Notes: a model not told the origin generated them from the letters alone. Counted from the first letter of the stretch, positions 18,501 through 24,408 are shown. The stretch is 39,055 bases of DNA from DATMXT01 sp035560415 (GCA_035560415.1 DATMZG010000048.1:1-39055), one strand, 5' to 3'. Made by a program: numbers and translations.

Positions 18501-18742
18501 TCCGGCGTTCCTATTGTCAACAGATCCTCATCATAGTTCAAGCGGAATTCATAGCTTGAAAGGTTATCCGAGCAGTTGCTTAAAGATACCGTAACGGTCA
18601 CGGTATCGCCCGCTTTCAAGTCGGCGTCAGATGAAAGAGTATAATTAAGTTCACAGGCTTCTCCGGCTGCGAAAGATGAAATGGGAAGAAGCGACAACAC
18701 CATAATCAGTGCCAAAGTCACCGAAAGAATACGTTTTTTCAC
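12521..18742 (-). CDS. S-layer-anchored scaffold (2073 aa) with cohesin-like N-terminus, eight MBG-type repeats, Fn3 and three SLH domains
   Basis: The gene starts at a GTG supported by an AGGAGG site seven bases upstream (18750-18755). Residues 1-26 are a signal peptide. About 28-165 form a cohesin-like domain: AGDTVTVTVSLSN, then SYEFRLNYDEDLL and a later strand containing LVTEFTAKA, the order seen in cohesins. Residues 300-690 hold Big-type immunoglobulin-like domains with repeated VYDQYG motifs. Residues 781-1399 are eight MBG/YDG-type repeats of about 77 residues (YTG-x-x-x-TP-x-P, NAGTAT-x-T, NYSG). Two further Ig-like units (YQWYSGG, LQWLRGD) follow, then one fibronectin III domain (about 1576-1665), a nine-glycine linker and a pre-SLH domain. 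Three SLH domains (1888-2073) should bind the pyruvylated wall polymer. The architecture is a long stalk presenting its N-terminus away from the wall. It lies 38 bases after the dockerin gene, which suggests the dockerin binds this cohesin-like module. Confidence 0.88.
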   Translation of the reverse strand: MKKRILSVTLALIMVLSLLPISSFAAGEACELNYTLSSDADLKAGDTVTVTVSLSNCSDNLSSYEFRLNYDEDLLTIGTPDYSGQPAGSGLPTINNNTADGYFHFSMVYTPNDAPSVSDCDLLVTEFTAKADIHGTADFTISVVSFSFNNGLSSVTPTGNYDDTLSVDVYEMTPSPIAITSLAAPQKYAEPDTAVEDGEGYTVDSVVWQTEGGADAGDYFAPDTVYEATVTLDAADGYQFNDDQTVDVTDATDISYDARSADTLTFTATFDATAEGAVTYIEIAPTDGTVAVPTAASGTANELQMSATCKDGGETVTYSPTWSILGTYTGISIDNDGLLSVDNTAASNFGSGSNSMTITVKAASTETDDEVTVTITRENSIVASISVEGGQESIDVPFNGEDANISDAFAAMVYDQYGYEMGGQMLDWDIEECAGVSISGGAVSVTNDAKAAITDTEGESLTVTVMVGSVSGTASITVKRAASAAASVTVGGGQVSIEVPADGASANTSAAFTVTVLDQYGAAIAEPTVTWSVKYGTDSVTGVTIANGVVSVANSAKATVANETGIGFTVSATVGPFTDTDSIVVKRAAQAFDRIEITRGGSAPLTSDMLIIPPAGQPTNTYTYTAKVYDQYSAQIADSGTWSDDIGALDGVTRANGTVTVYPEAVAADNAFTLTYTDQGGAHHKDVEISLSTLAVDWDEVDAAFSETQTYGASYAAFFDGLPATGTASDGTATVNGTFAIVETGIPTVDDTTVTVKFTVTSGAYDGVELTKSYAITVEPKELTATMIAAIPAVEYTGSAITPTPAVTYGALTLTVGDDFTFDYENNTNAGTGTATLTINFVEGGNYTGSAQKTFNIGKKAITADMVAAIAEVTYTGSVHTPTPAVTYNSMTLMAGTDFSYGYTGNLNAGQATVTITGAGTNYTGTFSKPFTIAQKTLETSMIADIAAETYTGTARTPSPAVTYNTMTLVMNTDYTVNYTGNTNAGTATVTVTAKAGRNYSGEASKTFTISPKALEASMIGTISPQTYTGAALTPTPAVTYLTKTLVSGTDFTFGYSGNINAGTATLTVTAEPGGNYSGEAQKAFTISPKALLNAMIGDIPPEAYTGAAIMPTPVVTYLTNTLSSVTDFTFSYTNNTNVGTATLTITAEADGNYSGTAYKTFTITKKALEASMIADIPALTYTGAAQTPAPVVTYNSMTLVNNTDYTCSYTGNKNAGTATLTVTAKSGGNYSGSAQKTFAIGPYAVGGKITFSAIADATFTGSAVKPAPTVTVDLNGTPTALAAGTDFTFGYSANVNAGAAATVTVTGAGNYSGSASTTFNIVAKPVEASMVSGIAVSYTYTGFGVTPEPTLIFNNKGMVKDTDYGVAYLGNTAAGAATLRITGEGNYSGSVDIPFTIAPAVLGGTARIISLLPIVEAGVLLTVDTSLVTPAGLTLGYQWYSGGVEIEGAIAPSYLVVSGDTTIYVVVSPTDLVNCTGSLQSQTVEVGKTDIASGRVLSIIATDGSAVGSVLSAELTGLPLAYGDEYTLQWLRGDTVISTAETYTLTRDDLGYTVKVIMTGAGPYTGTLLASQAVAAVVPDAPALTVTAGTKSLSIRWTAPFNGGSELTKYTLTVGGETYTLPASYTSFTVSGLTGGEEYTVTMTAANGVGSSAVTTASGTPRSSSGGGGGGGGGSAVVPTTPVGDSNVEYTYEKSGGKVKLDVDAKDLDELLGGNNPPDTIALDLGGVGGAQSAVLPNGLLAAIAAANEENGTSAGVTLNMPNYTITLDGAALASVTAQADGKNVEIAVSEAELNSAQQAAAGDHAVFDVSVSCGGAEISDLGGGAVTVEVPYALREGETADDIVVYYLDDEGYLRQIEDFTYDEETGTMSFTLPHLSDYMIAQSITLPFADVAANSWFNGAVRFVYQNGLFNGTGGTAFSPELTMNRAMFVTVLGRLAKANVDPGAPADFTDVVLDSWSSGYIAWATNAGVIQGYGGGLFGQYDSITRQQMAVILYNYAKWAGYNVSDTGTAALLAFTDGAGTASWAMDAMAWAVNTGLLGGSGNAVTPGAPATRAQVAQIITNFFDNVIG
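14546..16402 (-). repeat. Eight tandem repeats of about 230 bp encoding MBG/YDG-type stalk domains
   Basis: Each unit encodes about 77 residues with the pattern K-x-L/I ... M-I ... YTG ... TP-x-P-x-VTY ... D-F/Y-x-x-x-Y-x-N-x-NAG-x-AT-x-T ... NY-S/T-G ... K-x-F-x-I. Copies three to six are the most alike, while the last two are more diverged. Repeats like these change copy number by recombination and would lengthen or shorten the stalk. Confidence 0.85.
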
Positions 18743-18749
18743 AGAAGTA

Positions 18750-18755
18750 CCTCCT
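18750..18755 (-). promoter_or_regulatory. Ribosome binding site that fixes the GTG start of the SLH scaffold
   Basis: On the - strand AGGAGG is followed by TACTTCT and then GTG (18742), ideal seven-base spacing. The next codons encode KKRILSV, the positively charged start of the signal peptide, so the GTG start is well supported. Confidence 0.85.
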
Positions 18756-18780
18756 ATTATTTCATCATTTCAAAGTCGTT

Positions 18781-19404
18781 TCATTCAACCGGGAAACTGC
18801 TGATAATTCCGCTTGACTTGCGCAAAATCAAAACCGCATCCGTCGCATTTGTATTTGTATCGCCGTTCACATCGCCAAAGATCACGACATTACTGTTTAG
18901 CTCAATGATGCCGCTCGAATGGCGCAGGACAAGGACAGCATCTGTTGCATTCGCAACAAAGTCCTCGTTCACATCGCCCCAAATCCCAAGGTTTTCAAGC
19001 GTTCCCAATGCGACCGGCTCCCCCAGGCTGCCGCCGGTCAAAAACGCCGTGCCTCCGGTGTAATTCATGGGGATAAAGTTTGCGAAGACGATGGAATTGG
19101 CGCCCTCGTCGCTCGCGTCGCTCGCGTCGGCCGTCTTCTGGTCGATGTAGAGAATGTCGTCGGCCGAGAGGGAGGAGGGAAAGCCGCCGCCTTCAAGTGA
19201 AGAGGTGCGGATGACCACAAGCAGGTACATGTCGCCCGCCGTAATTGTCGCGGGCGTGTCCGCATCTTCCCCGTCCAGCGTCGCCGTGTAGGTCCAGCGC
19301 GGTGCGCTGCCGCCCTTGTCCACACCCGTATCGGCCAAGGCCGCAAACGACAGCACCCCCGTGAGGAGCAATGCCAGGAAGCCGGTTACCAGAAACTTTT
19401 TCAT
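18781..19404 (-). CDS. Small secreted protein with C-terminal type I dockerin
   Basis: This encodes 207 residues from the ATG at 19404, where the signal peptide MKKFLVTGFLALLLTGVLSF begins; the frame is open further upstream but lacks any protein-like sequence there. Residues 27-138 form a beta-rich domain I do not assign. Residues 142-204 are a dockerin with two calcium-binding repeats: D144-x-N-x-D148-x-x-x-N-x-x-D155 and D178-x-N-x-D182-x-x-x-N-x-x-D189, each followed by an AVL-x-LR helix. Dockerins bind cohesins, and both neighbouring genes encode cohesin-like domains. An AAAGGCGG site lies about ten bases before the ATG. The gene is 19 bases after the stalk-domain gene and 38 before the SLH scaffold, so the three are almost certainly co-transcribed. 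There is no catalytic module, which is unusual for a dockerin protein. Confidence 0.88.
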   Translation of the reverse strand: MKKFLVTGFLALLLTGVLSFAALADTGVDKGGSAPRWTYTATLDGEDADTPATITAGDMYLLVVIRTSSLEGGGFPSSLSADDILYIDQKTADASDASDEGANSIVFANFIPMNYTGGTAFLTGGSLGEPVALGTLENLGIWGDVNEDFVANATDAVLVLRHSSGIIELNSNVVIFGDVNGDTNTNATDAVLILRKSSGIISSFPVE

Positions 19405-19423
19405 ATTTCGTAAGCCGCCTTTC

Positions 19424-20623
19424 TCACTGTATGAGGTCCCGCAGCAGCGGGGAAATGACAAGAAGCACATCCTCCTTGAGCTCCGCCTCGGCGCCGCGGC
19501 CGTCCTGCCACGGCAGGTCCTGCTCCGTGATGATGACAAGCCGGTCGGCGTTGTCCCAGTACACCGCCTTGCCCAAGGCCTGCGCCGCAAAGCTGATTGG
19601 CACCATCGTGCGCCCGTAGCCGCTCTCGCCGTTGTAGTACAGCGTTTCCGGCGGGACGTCCATCGTCTTTGTCTCGCCGTTGACAGTGTAGACGACGCTG
19701 CCGATGGTCATTTGCAGAACGTCGTCGCCTATGGTGATTGTCGCGGTCAGGGTGGCGTCGTCCCAGAGGACTGTGGCGCCCATGGTCTCGGCCAAAAAGC
19801 GGACAGGCACCATCGTGCGCCCGTTGCCGTTTTCGCCGGTCTTGATGTAGGGGGTGATCTGCTTTTCCCCCGGATAGAGATGGCAGAGCGCGCCGTCCTT
19901 CGCCGCGGCATAGTTGTCGATTTGGAGAATGATGGTGTTCTTTGCGCGATCCGCTTTTGTCATAATATAATTTGCGTTTTCAGTATTTGTGTTTTCGGTA
20001 TCGGTTATGGTTTTGGAGCCGGTATCAGAACCGCCCAATTCGGATGAGATATTCATTACCGCCTCCGCCGACAGGGAAACGCCGGCTTTCGATATTTCAA
20101 GCCCGTTGGGAACAGAGGCGTTATATGCTTTGCCTGTGCCCGAGGTTGCAAGCGCAATTTCGGGGTCTCCCTCTCCAAGGACTGCGAACCTGAAGGATAC
20201 TACAAGTACGCCCTCAGAGCCGGCCGAAATGTAGTAATCGTCCGGAGATATGGTCGAAGGGTCCTCCGGAAAACAAATGCCAACGAAATTGATAATGTCT
20301 TGATCGCTTGGCGCATACCCATAGACATTCATTATGGACGCGTCTTCACCCATTTCAGAGAATCGATTGAAATCTGTCGTTGTCTCCCCTGTACTCCATG
20401 AAACGGGAGACACATTGGCCCCGTCATAATTGAATGAGAACTGGAACGCATCAAAATCCGCATCGTAGACCGTCACGCTGACCGTGAACAGCCCGTCCTC
20501 ATCCGGCGCGGAGGAGAGAAAAACGACCCTCGCCTCACTGTCGGACGCCGCCGCCGGCGCGATCGCAGGAATGAGCAGGCACAGGCACAAGAACAAACTC
20601 ACCGCTTTTGTAAACAGCCTCAT
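19424..20623 (-). CDS. Secreted protein with cohesin-like domain and copper-amine-oxidase-type stalk domain
   Basis: I choose the ATG at 20623 (399 residues) because AAAGGA lies upstream and the signal peptide MRLFTKAVSLFLCLCLLIPA starts there; an in-frame ATG at 20650 would add nine residues. About residues 30-190 form a cohesin-like beta domain (LFTVSVTVYDADFDAFQFSF, later VLVVSFRFAVLGEGD). Residues 225-365 are Cu_amine_oxidN1 'stalk' repeats with two diagnostic GRTMVP-V/I motifs (268-273 and 337-342), each followed by a W-D strand. Such domains occur in many wall-associated proteins of Clostridia and have no catalytic role here. A short acidic tail follows. As the first gene of the operon, 19 bases before the dockerin gene, it could be a soluble or wall-bound partner for that dockerin. 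The cohesin assignment is by strand pattern and less certain than the stalk domain. Confidence 0.82.
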   Translation of the reverse strand: MRLFTKAVSLFLCLCLLIPAIAPAAASDSEARVVFLSSAPDEDGLFTVSVTVYDADFDAFQFSFNYDGANVSPVSWSTGETTTDFNRFSEMGEDASIMNVYGYAPSDQDIINFVGICFPEDPSTISPDDYYISAGSEGVLVVSFRFAVLGEGDPEIALATSGTGKAYNASVPNGLEISKAGVSLSAEAVMNISSELGGSDTGSKTITDTENTNTENANYIMTKADRAKNTIILQIDNYAAAKDGALCHLYPGEKQITPYIKTGENGNGRTMVPVRFLAETMGATVLWDDATLTATITIGDDVLQMTIGSVVYTVNGETKTMDVPPETLYYNGESGYGRTMVPISFAAQALGKAVYWDNADRLVIITEQDLPWQDGRGAEAELKEDVLLVISPLLRDLIQ

Positions 20624-20699
20624 CGTCTTTAGAGTCCTTTCCGAAATCATTCATGGAATTCCGTTGCGCCATGCCAAAAACGCGTAAAAAAGAGTGTTT

Positions 20700-20721
20700 G
20701 GAAATGCAATAAGGCAGCGGG
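20700..20721 (-). other. Leader segment complementary to the riboswitch-like core
   Basis: On the - strand CCCGCTGC (20714-20721) can pair with GTAGCGGG (20777-20784), with one G-U pair. GCATTTCC (20700-20707) can pair at seven of eight positions with GGAAACGC in the upstream core (20813-20820). It also repeats the sequence TTAT-x-GCATTTCC found in the core region, exactly 120 bases apart. This is a candidate expression platform that would compete with the folded aptamer. A U-run (20686-20691) follows. Confidence 0.4.
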
Positions 20722-20764
20722 CAGCCGGCCGGTAACAACACCTGTCCGCGCCAAAAAACCCCCG

Positions 20765-20845
20765 CGGCAATCCCGCCCCGCTACTTTGAAATTATATATC
20801 AAGTCGGCTTTGCGTTTCCGGAAATGCCATAATCAACCATCCAAA
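20765..20845 (-). promoter_or_regulatory. Candidate class I cyclic-di-GMP (GEMM) riboswitch
   Basis: In the - strand leader of the stalk-domain gene, ACGCAAAGCC (806-815 of the 20 kb block, i.e. 20806-20815) and GTAGCGGGG (20776-20784) appear in this order, 21 bases apart. These are exactly the two most conserved segments of the GEMM-I aptamer. Between them ACTTGA and TCAAAGT form a bulged hairpin with a TATATAAT loop, the place of the P3 stem. A CGGAAACG tetraloop-like element precedes the first motif. The P1 pairing is not obvious and the P2 stem is short, so this could be a diverged member or a chance match. The same stretch contains a TATAAT that could be read as a -10 box, but no -35 accompanies it. 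Confidence 0.55.
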
Positions 20846-20854
20846 TGTAATATT

Positions 20855-20893
20855 TAAATAACAAAATGACGAACCTCGAAAGTTCGTCATTTT
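20855..20893 (-). terminator. Intrinsic terminator of the sensor kinase gene
   Basis: AAAATGACGAAC (20863-20874) pairs with GTTCGTCATTTT (20882-20893), a perfect 12-bp stem with a seven-base loop. On the - strand it is followed by a T-rich stretch (TTTTGTTATTT), and it lies 30 bases after the kinase stop codon. It separates the regulatory pair from the surface-protein operon. Confidence 0.8.
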
Positions 20894-20922
20894 CGTCTTA
20901 TTTTTGTTCAATTTGAAAATTC

Positions 20923-22233
20923 TCAGGCGCCGGCTCTCAGCGCCACATTGGCCGTAAAAGTGTCGTCGGTGAATTTGATTTCAAACGTCCCGTCGTATTT
21001 GGCCGCGATGCCCTGCACGATGCTGATTCCAAGGCCGTGAATGAGGGCGTTTTGTTTTTGCGTGACAATTTCGCCGCCCCGCGTCCTGATTTCGTTTTGC
21101 TTGGAGTTTTTGATGACGGCAATGAGATACCCCTTGCTCATGCCGGCCCTGACTTCGACAAACCGCCTTGCGCCGCAGGCCTGCTGCAGCTGGCAGGCTT
21201 CCAGGGCGTTGTCGAGCAGGTTGAAAAAGACGCTGCACAGGTCGATGGGCTCGACCGAGACCTGCTCCGGGATGTGGACGTCGGCCGTCATTTCAATTCC
21301 GGCCAAGGCCGCCACGGCGCCCTTTTGCTCCAGCACAGCGTTGACGATGGGGTTGGCGCAGTATTTCTGTCTTCCGCTGACCGCGACGGCGGCCGACAGG
21401 CTGTCGAGCATTTGGGAGGCCTCGGCAAACCGCTCGCCGTCAATGAGAATTTTAATGACCGTGAGCTGATTGTTGATGTCGTGGCAAAAGGCTTTCGTGC
21501 TCCTGTCGAGGGTGTCGAGCTCCTTGAGCTGCTCGAATTTCAGGGTTTGGTTTTGCTCGAGCTGGAGCATTTTCTTTTCCATCTCGGCCTCATGGCACAG
21601 GCGGTCGATGATGTGAAACGAATAAAAGCCCGCGGCAATGGAAAGGCAAAAGCCGATGGCCATGAAAACCGACTGATTGACCATTCCCCACCGGTCCGCC
21701 CCGAAAAGCATGCCGAGCATCAGGCTGACCTGGCTGAACGCATAGATGAAGAAAACCCAGACGTTTATCCCGGAGTCGACAGAGCTCAGCTTCTTGCGCC
21801 AGACGACGATTGCGCCGATCATCATGCTGAGACTCAGAATGTTGGTGATGGCTTCAAGCAGGATTCTGGGAAACGACAGCGCCATGAGCTGCGGCAGCGG
21901 CTGTTTCAGGATGAGCAAATGAAAGCCCAGCAGAGAAAACTCCGCCAGACTGCTGATGAGAAAGGAAAACCCGAACGCCATGAGCTTCAGGTTCAGACTG
22001 TCCCGGTATAAATTAATGACGAGAAGGAGCAGAAGAACGACATACGCGACGGTTTTCACGGCCTGCGGCGGCGGGAAAAGCAGGTTGACGCTGTGAAAAG
22101 CGAGCATGAGCGCCACCGATATGGCGGTTGTCGCAAGCGGCTTCATTTTGGGGATGAGCACCGCGTTGAAAAAAAACAGCAGCAGGAACGAACTCACCGA
22201 CACGTTGATGTATTCGAGTATGTACAAAATCAT
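20923..22233 (-). CDS. AgrC-like sensor histidine kinase (GHKL type)
   Basis: This encodes 436 residues. The N-terminal 205 residues contain about six membrane helices, the layout of the AgrC/ComD/NatK group. A short coiled linker follows (about 215-245), then the phospho-acceptor motif CHDINNQ with His251. The ATP-binding GHKL domain shows the N box NLLDNALEA (338-346) and the HGLGIS G box (399-404). Kinases of this group sense peptides or membrane signals and phosphorylate LytTR regulators. The start codon overlaps the stop of the response regulator gene by four bases (ATGA), so the pair is translationally coupled. No AgrB or AgrD-like peptide gene was found in the window, so the signal is unknown. 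Confidence 0.92.
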   Translation of the reverse strand: MILYILEYINVSVSSFLLLFFFNAVLIPKMKPLATTAISVALMLAFHSVNLLFPPPQAVKTVAYVVLLLLLVINLYRDSLNLKLMAFGFSFLISSLAEFSLLGFHLLILKQPLPQLMALSFPRILLEAITNILSLSMMIGAIVVWRKKLSSVDSGINVWVFFIYAFSQVSLMLGMLFGADRWGMVNQSVFMAIGFCLSIAAGFYSFHIIDRLCHEAEMEKKMLQLEQNQTLKFEQLKELDTLDRSTKAFCHDINNQLTVIKILIDGERFAEASQMLDSLSAAVAVSGRQKYCANPIVNAVLEQKGAVAALAGIEMTADVHIPEQVSVEPIDLCSVFFNLLDNALEACQLQQACGARRFVEVRAGMSKGYLIAVIKNSKQNEIRTRGGEIVTQKQNALIHGLGISIVQGIAAKYDGTFEIKFTDDTFTANVALRAGA

Positions 22234-22949
22234 AGGCTGTCTCCCAAATATCGTAAGAAAGCCGCTTTTGCCGCGGCATACCGCTTCTTGGACACCGGAA
22301 TCATTTCGCCCGTGTAGAGGCGGATGGACTGCTGGTCAAAGCTCGCGACGCGCTCCATGTTGACGAGGTAACTCTGGTGGCACCGCAGAAATCCCCCGCC
22401 CAGCACCTGTTCGAGCTCATCGAGCTTCGCGTAGATTTTCAGCTCCCCTCCGGCGCCGTGAATTGCGGCCACCCGGCGGTCGCTCGAGACATATTGAATG
22501 TCCTTGAGGCGCAGGTGGAACACATGGCCTTTTGAGCAGATTTTGACCGACTCGCCCCTGTTTTGCTCGTTTTCGCTGACCGCCATGCTGAGGGCCGCTT
22601 CCAGCTTGTCCTTTGCGACGGGTTTTAAAAGAAAATACGTCGGCTTTGCTTCAAAAATGTCCTGTGCGTAGGAGATGTGTCCGGACACGAAAATGACGCT
22701 GAGATTCGGGAAATCGCCGGCGAGGGAGCGCGCGACCTGAATGCCGTTCTCATCCCGAAGCTGAATGTCAATAAACGCGATGTCGTCATCGTCGCTCTTT
22801 TTTTTGCGCAGGTATCCGGTCAGCTCGTCGCTGCCCGTAAATCCGGCGATCTGACAGTTTTTCCCCTGTTCGCGCATGGTCTTTTCAATCATGGCGCAAA
22901 GGCAGTCAAGTTCCTCTTTGTTGTCATCACATACAGTAATATTCAACAT
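22230..22949 (-). CDS. LytTR-family response regulator (AgrA/LytR-like)
   Basis: This encodes 239 residues. The receiver domain (1-125) has the acidic pair D8-D9, the phospho-acceptor Asp61 in IAFIDIQL and the conserved Lys109 in LLKPV. The LytTR DNA-binding domain occupies about 135-236 and contains FLRCHQSYLVNMERV, typical of the family. It would be phosphorylated by the kinase encoded immediately downstream. LytTR regulators bind pairs of short direct repeats before their targets, often genes for surface or secreted proteins; I found no convincing pair in the intergenic regions here. The gene has its own sigma-A promoter (22986-23014). Confidence 0.93.
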   Translation of the reverse strand: MLNITVCDDNKEELDCLCAMIEKTMREQGKNCQIAGFTGSDELTGYLRKKKSDDDDIAFIDIQLRDENGIQVARSLAGDFPNLSVIFVSGHISYAQDIFEAKPTYFLLKPVAKDKLEAALSMAVSENEQNRGESVKICSKGHVFHLRLKDIQYVSSDRRVAAIHGAGGELKIYAKLDELEQVLGGGFLRCHQSYLVNMERVASFDQQSIRLYTGEMIPVSKKRYAAAKAAFLRYLGDSL

Positions 22950-22985
22950 ATTCCGAATGCTCTTTCCCCATTAATTCTACTTTGT

Positions 22986-23014
22986 ATAATATTGGAAAAA
23001 CCATAAAGTGTCAA
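22986..23014 (-). promoter_or_regulatory. Sigma-A promoter for the two-component operon
   Basis: On the - strand TTGACA (23009-23014) is followed by 17 bases and TATTAT (22986-22991). It is 37 bases before the response regulator ATG. The stretch further upstream is very AT-rich (about 23015-23080), which may act as an UP element. Confidence 0.8.
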
Positions 23015-23093
23015 TAAAATTCATTTTATTCTTTTTTAAAATCCTTGTAAAATAAACTAAGTGACAGTATTCGCGATTTTTCTTCCCGGCGGC

Positions 23094-23128
23094 AAAAAAA
23101 CAGGCGGCCCTGTGCAGGGCCGCCTGTT
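23094..23128 (-). terminator. Intrinsic terminator of the ATPase-SLH chimera gene
   Basis: A perfect 14-bp stem, AACAGGCGGCCCTG (23099-23112) with 23115-23128, closes on a two-base loop. It is followed on the - strand by a run of seven T's. It lies 25 bases after the stop codon. Confidence 0.85.
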
Positions 23129-23153
23129 CATGGATATTGCGCTTGTTTTTCGG

Positions 23154-24224
23154 CTATTTTGTCAGCAAATTGCAGAGCACCTGCGCCATTTGGGCGCGGG
23201 TCGTGGTGCCCGTCGGGGTCAGAAGGCCGCTGCTACCCGAGACGGTGCCGGTCTTGACAAAGAGCGCCATTGCGTCCTTTGCCCAGGGGGCGATGTCCCC
23301 CGTGTCGGTGAAGTCCGCAAGCGTTTTGCCGGTTTGACCGCCGGGCAGCAGGTCAAAGGCGTTGTTGTCTGTGAGCGCCCTGAGGAAAGCGCCGGCCTGG
23401 GCGCCCCATATGTAGACGGCCTGGGGCAGCGAAAAGCTGTCGAAAACGCACATCGTGACAAGAAAATCCCTCAGCTCCTCCGGCAGCGGAATGTACACGA
23501 CCTTTTCAATCAGCTTATAAATGCTGCCGGTGTGGGTGTAGCCGCCCTTGGCCGCATATTCGAGCATGATGAGGTAGAGTGCGCTTATCCACGCCTCGGT
23601 GTCGGCATAGAGCTGGCGCACTTCAGGCTCAGTCAAATTCATTCCGCAGCTCTTGTAATAGGCCGCAATCTCCCTTGGCGAAAGTTCAAACGTGTCCTTG
23701 GTGATGTGGTGCAGGCGGCCCTTCAAAATGAGCTCCTGAAGGTTTTGAAACCGGGCAATTCGCGTGATGAGGACGACGTGAAGGCGCTCGACCCCGCTCT
23801 TGGCGAGCAGCTCGAAAAATTCGTCCGCACCGGGGATATTGATGGAATGGTAGTCGTCAATGACCAAAACGGTATTTTCCGGCAAATCGATGTCTTTCAA
23901 GAGGGCGATGGCCTCCCGCATGGCCTGCGGGTGGCCGGGAAAGCGCAGGTGGGCGAGGCTCTGGGCGCGCTCGCCGTCCAGCTCGTAAAAGAGGGCGGCA
24001 AAGCCGTTCCAAAAGTCGTCGCTGCCGCCGGCCGAAATTCCGTACCACAGCGTGTCTGAGCCGGCCTCTCTCAAATACTCCCGGACGGCCGTCGTCTTGC
24101 CGTAGCCCATCGGCGCTTCGACCACCGTGAGGGGATGGGTGAGGATGCCGCCCATCGTATTCATGATCCGATTTGGAAAATACAGGGTTTGCGTATGATA
24201 TTGCCTTGACCCGGGCACGACCAT
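23154..24224 (-). CDS. Chimera: MalT/LuxR-type STAND ATPase domain fused to a single SLH repeat
   Basis: This encodes 356 residues with no signal peptide. Residues 1-290 match the N-terminal half of MalT-type LuxR regulators: Walker A APMGYGKT (37-44), Walker B VLVIDD (119-124), then the LVTMCVFDSFSLPQA and LTDNNAF segments that normally precede the winged-helix and TPR regions. The usual tail (YRYHNIF, TPR arm, LuxR HTH) is missing. At residue 291 (near 23354) the sequence switches to a complete SLH repeat: ADFTD, W-AKDAM, LTPTGTTTRAQMAQVLCNLL. By hand it matches the last SLH repeat of the 2073-residue scaffold at 24 of 50 positions. An SLH repeat works outside the cell and the ATPase inside, so this is probably a rearrangement product. 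The ATG abuts a GGGGGG run; a GTG six bases after that run (24218) may be the real start. Confidence 0.75.
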   Translation of the reverse strand: MVVPGSRQYHTQTLYFPNRIMNTMGGILTHPLTVVEAPMGYGKTTAVREYLREAGSDTLWYGISAGGSDDFWNGFAALFYELDGERAQSLAHLRFPGHPQAMREAIALLKDIDLPENTVLVIDDYHSINIPGADEFFELLAKSGVERLHVVLITRIARFQNLQELILKGRLHHITKDTFELSPREIAAYYKSCGMNLTEPEVRQLYADTEAWISALYLIMLEYAAKGGYTHTGSIYKLIEKVVYIPLPEELRDFLVTMCVFDSFSLPQAVYIWGAQAGAFLRALTDNNAFDLLPGGQTGKTLADFTDTGDIAPWAKDAMALFVKTGTVSGSSGLLTPTGTTTRAQMAQVLCNLLTK

Positions 24225-24301
24225 CCCCCCTATTTGTTCTCCACAATCTATTTCGGCGCTTTGCTCACAAACGATATCGGCATCGGCACTTTCATATTGT
24301 C

Positions 24302-24330
24302 AGTATACTATATATTTTCGCGCGCTTTAA
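24302..24330 (-). promoter_or_regulatory. Possible promoter of the ATPase-SLH chimera gene
   Basis: On the - strand TTAAAG (24325-24330), 17 bases and TATACT (24302-24307) form a plausible promoter with a good -10 and a weak -35. It lies about 80 bases before the start codon. Confidence 0.5.
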
Positions 24331-24408
24331 GAAAAGTTCTGAACCCTTGTGTATAAGGCAGGTGTATAAGGCAGCTTTTTTCCTTTGCTCCAATCGGCTG
24401 CCCCCCTC

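Noticed and set aside
19405..19590. N-terminal extension of the dockerin protein
   Set aside because: It overlaps the stalk-domain gene, is Arg-rich nonsense, and would bury the signal peptide that starts at 19404.
20792..20797. TATAAT as a -10 box for the cohesin-like gene
   Set aside because: The hexamer 17 bases upstream (GGAAAC) does not resemble a -35 box, and the TATAAT lies in the loop between two riboswitch core motifs. It remains the main alternative to the riboswitch call.
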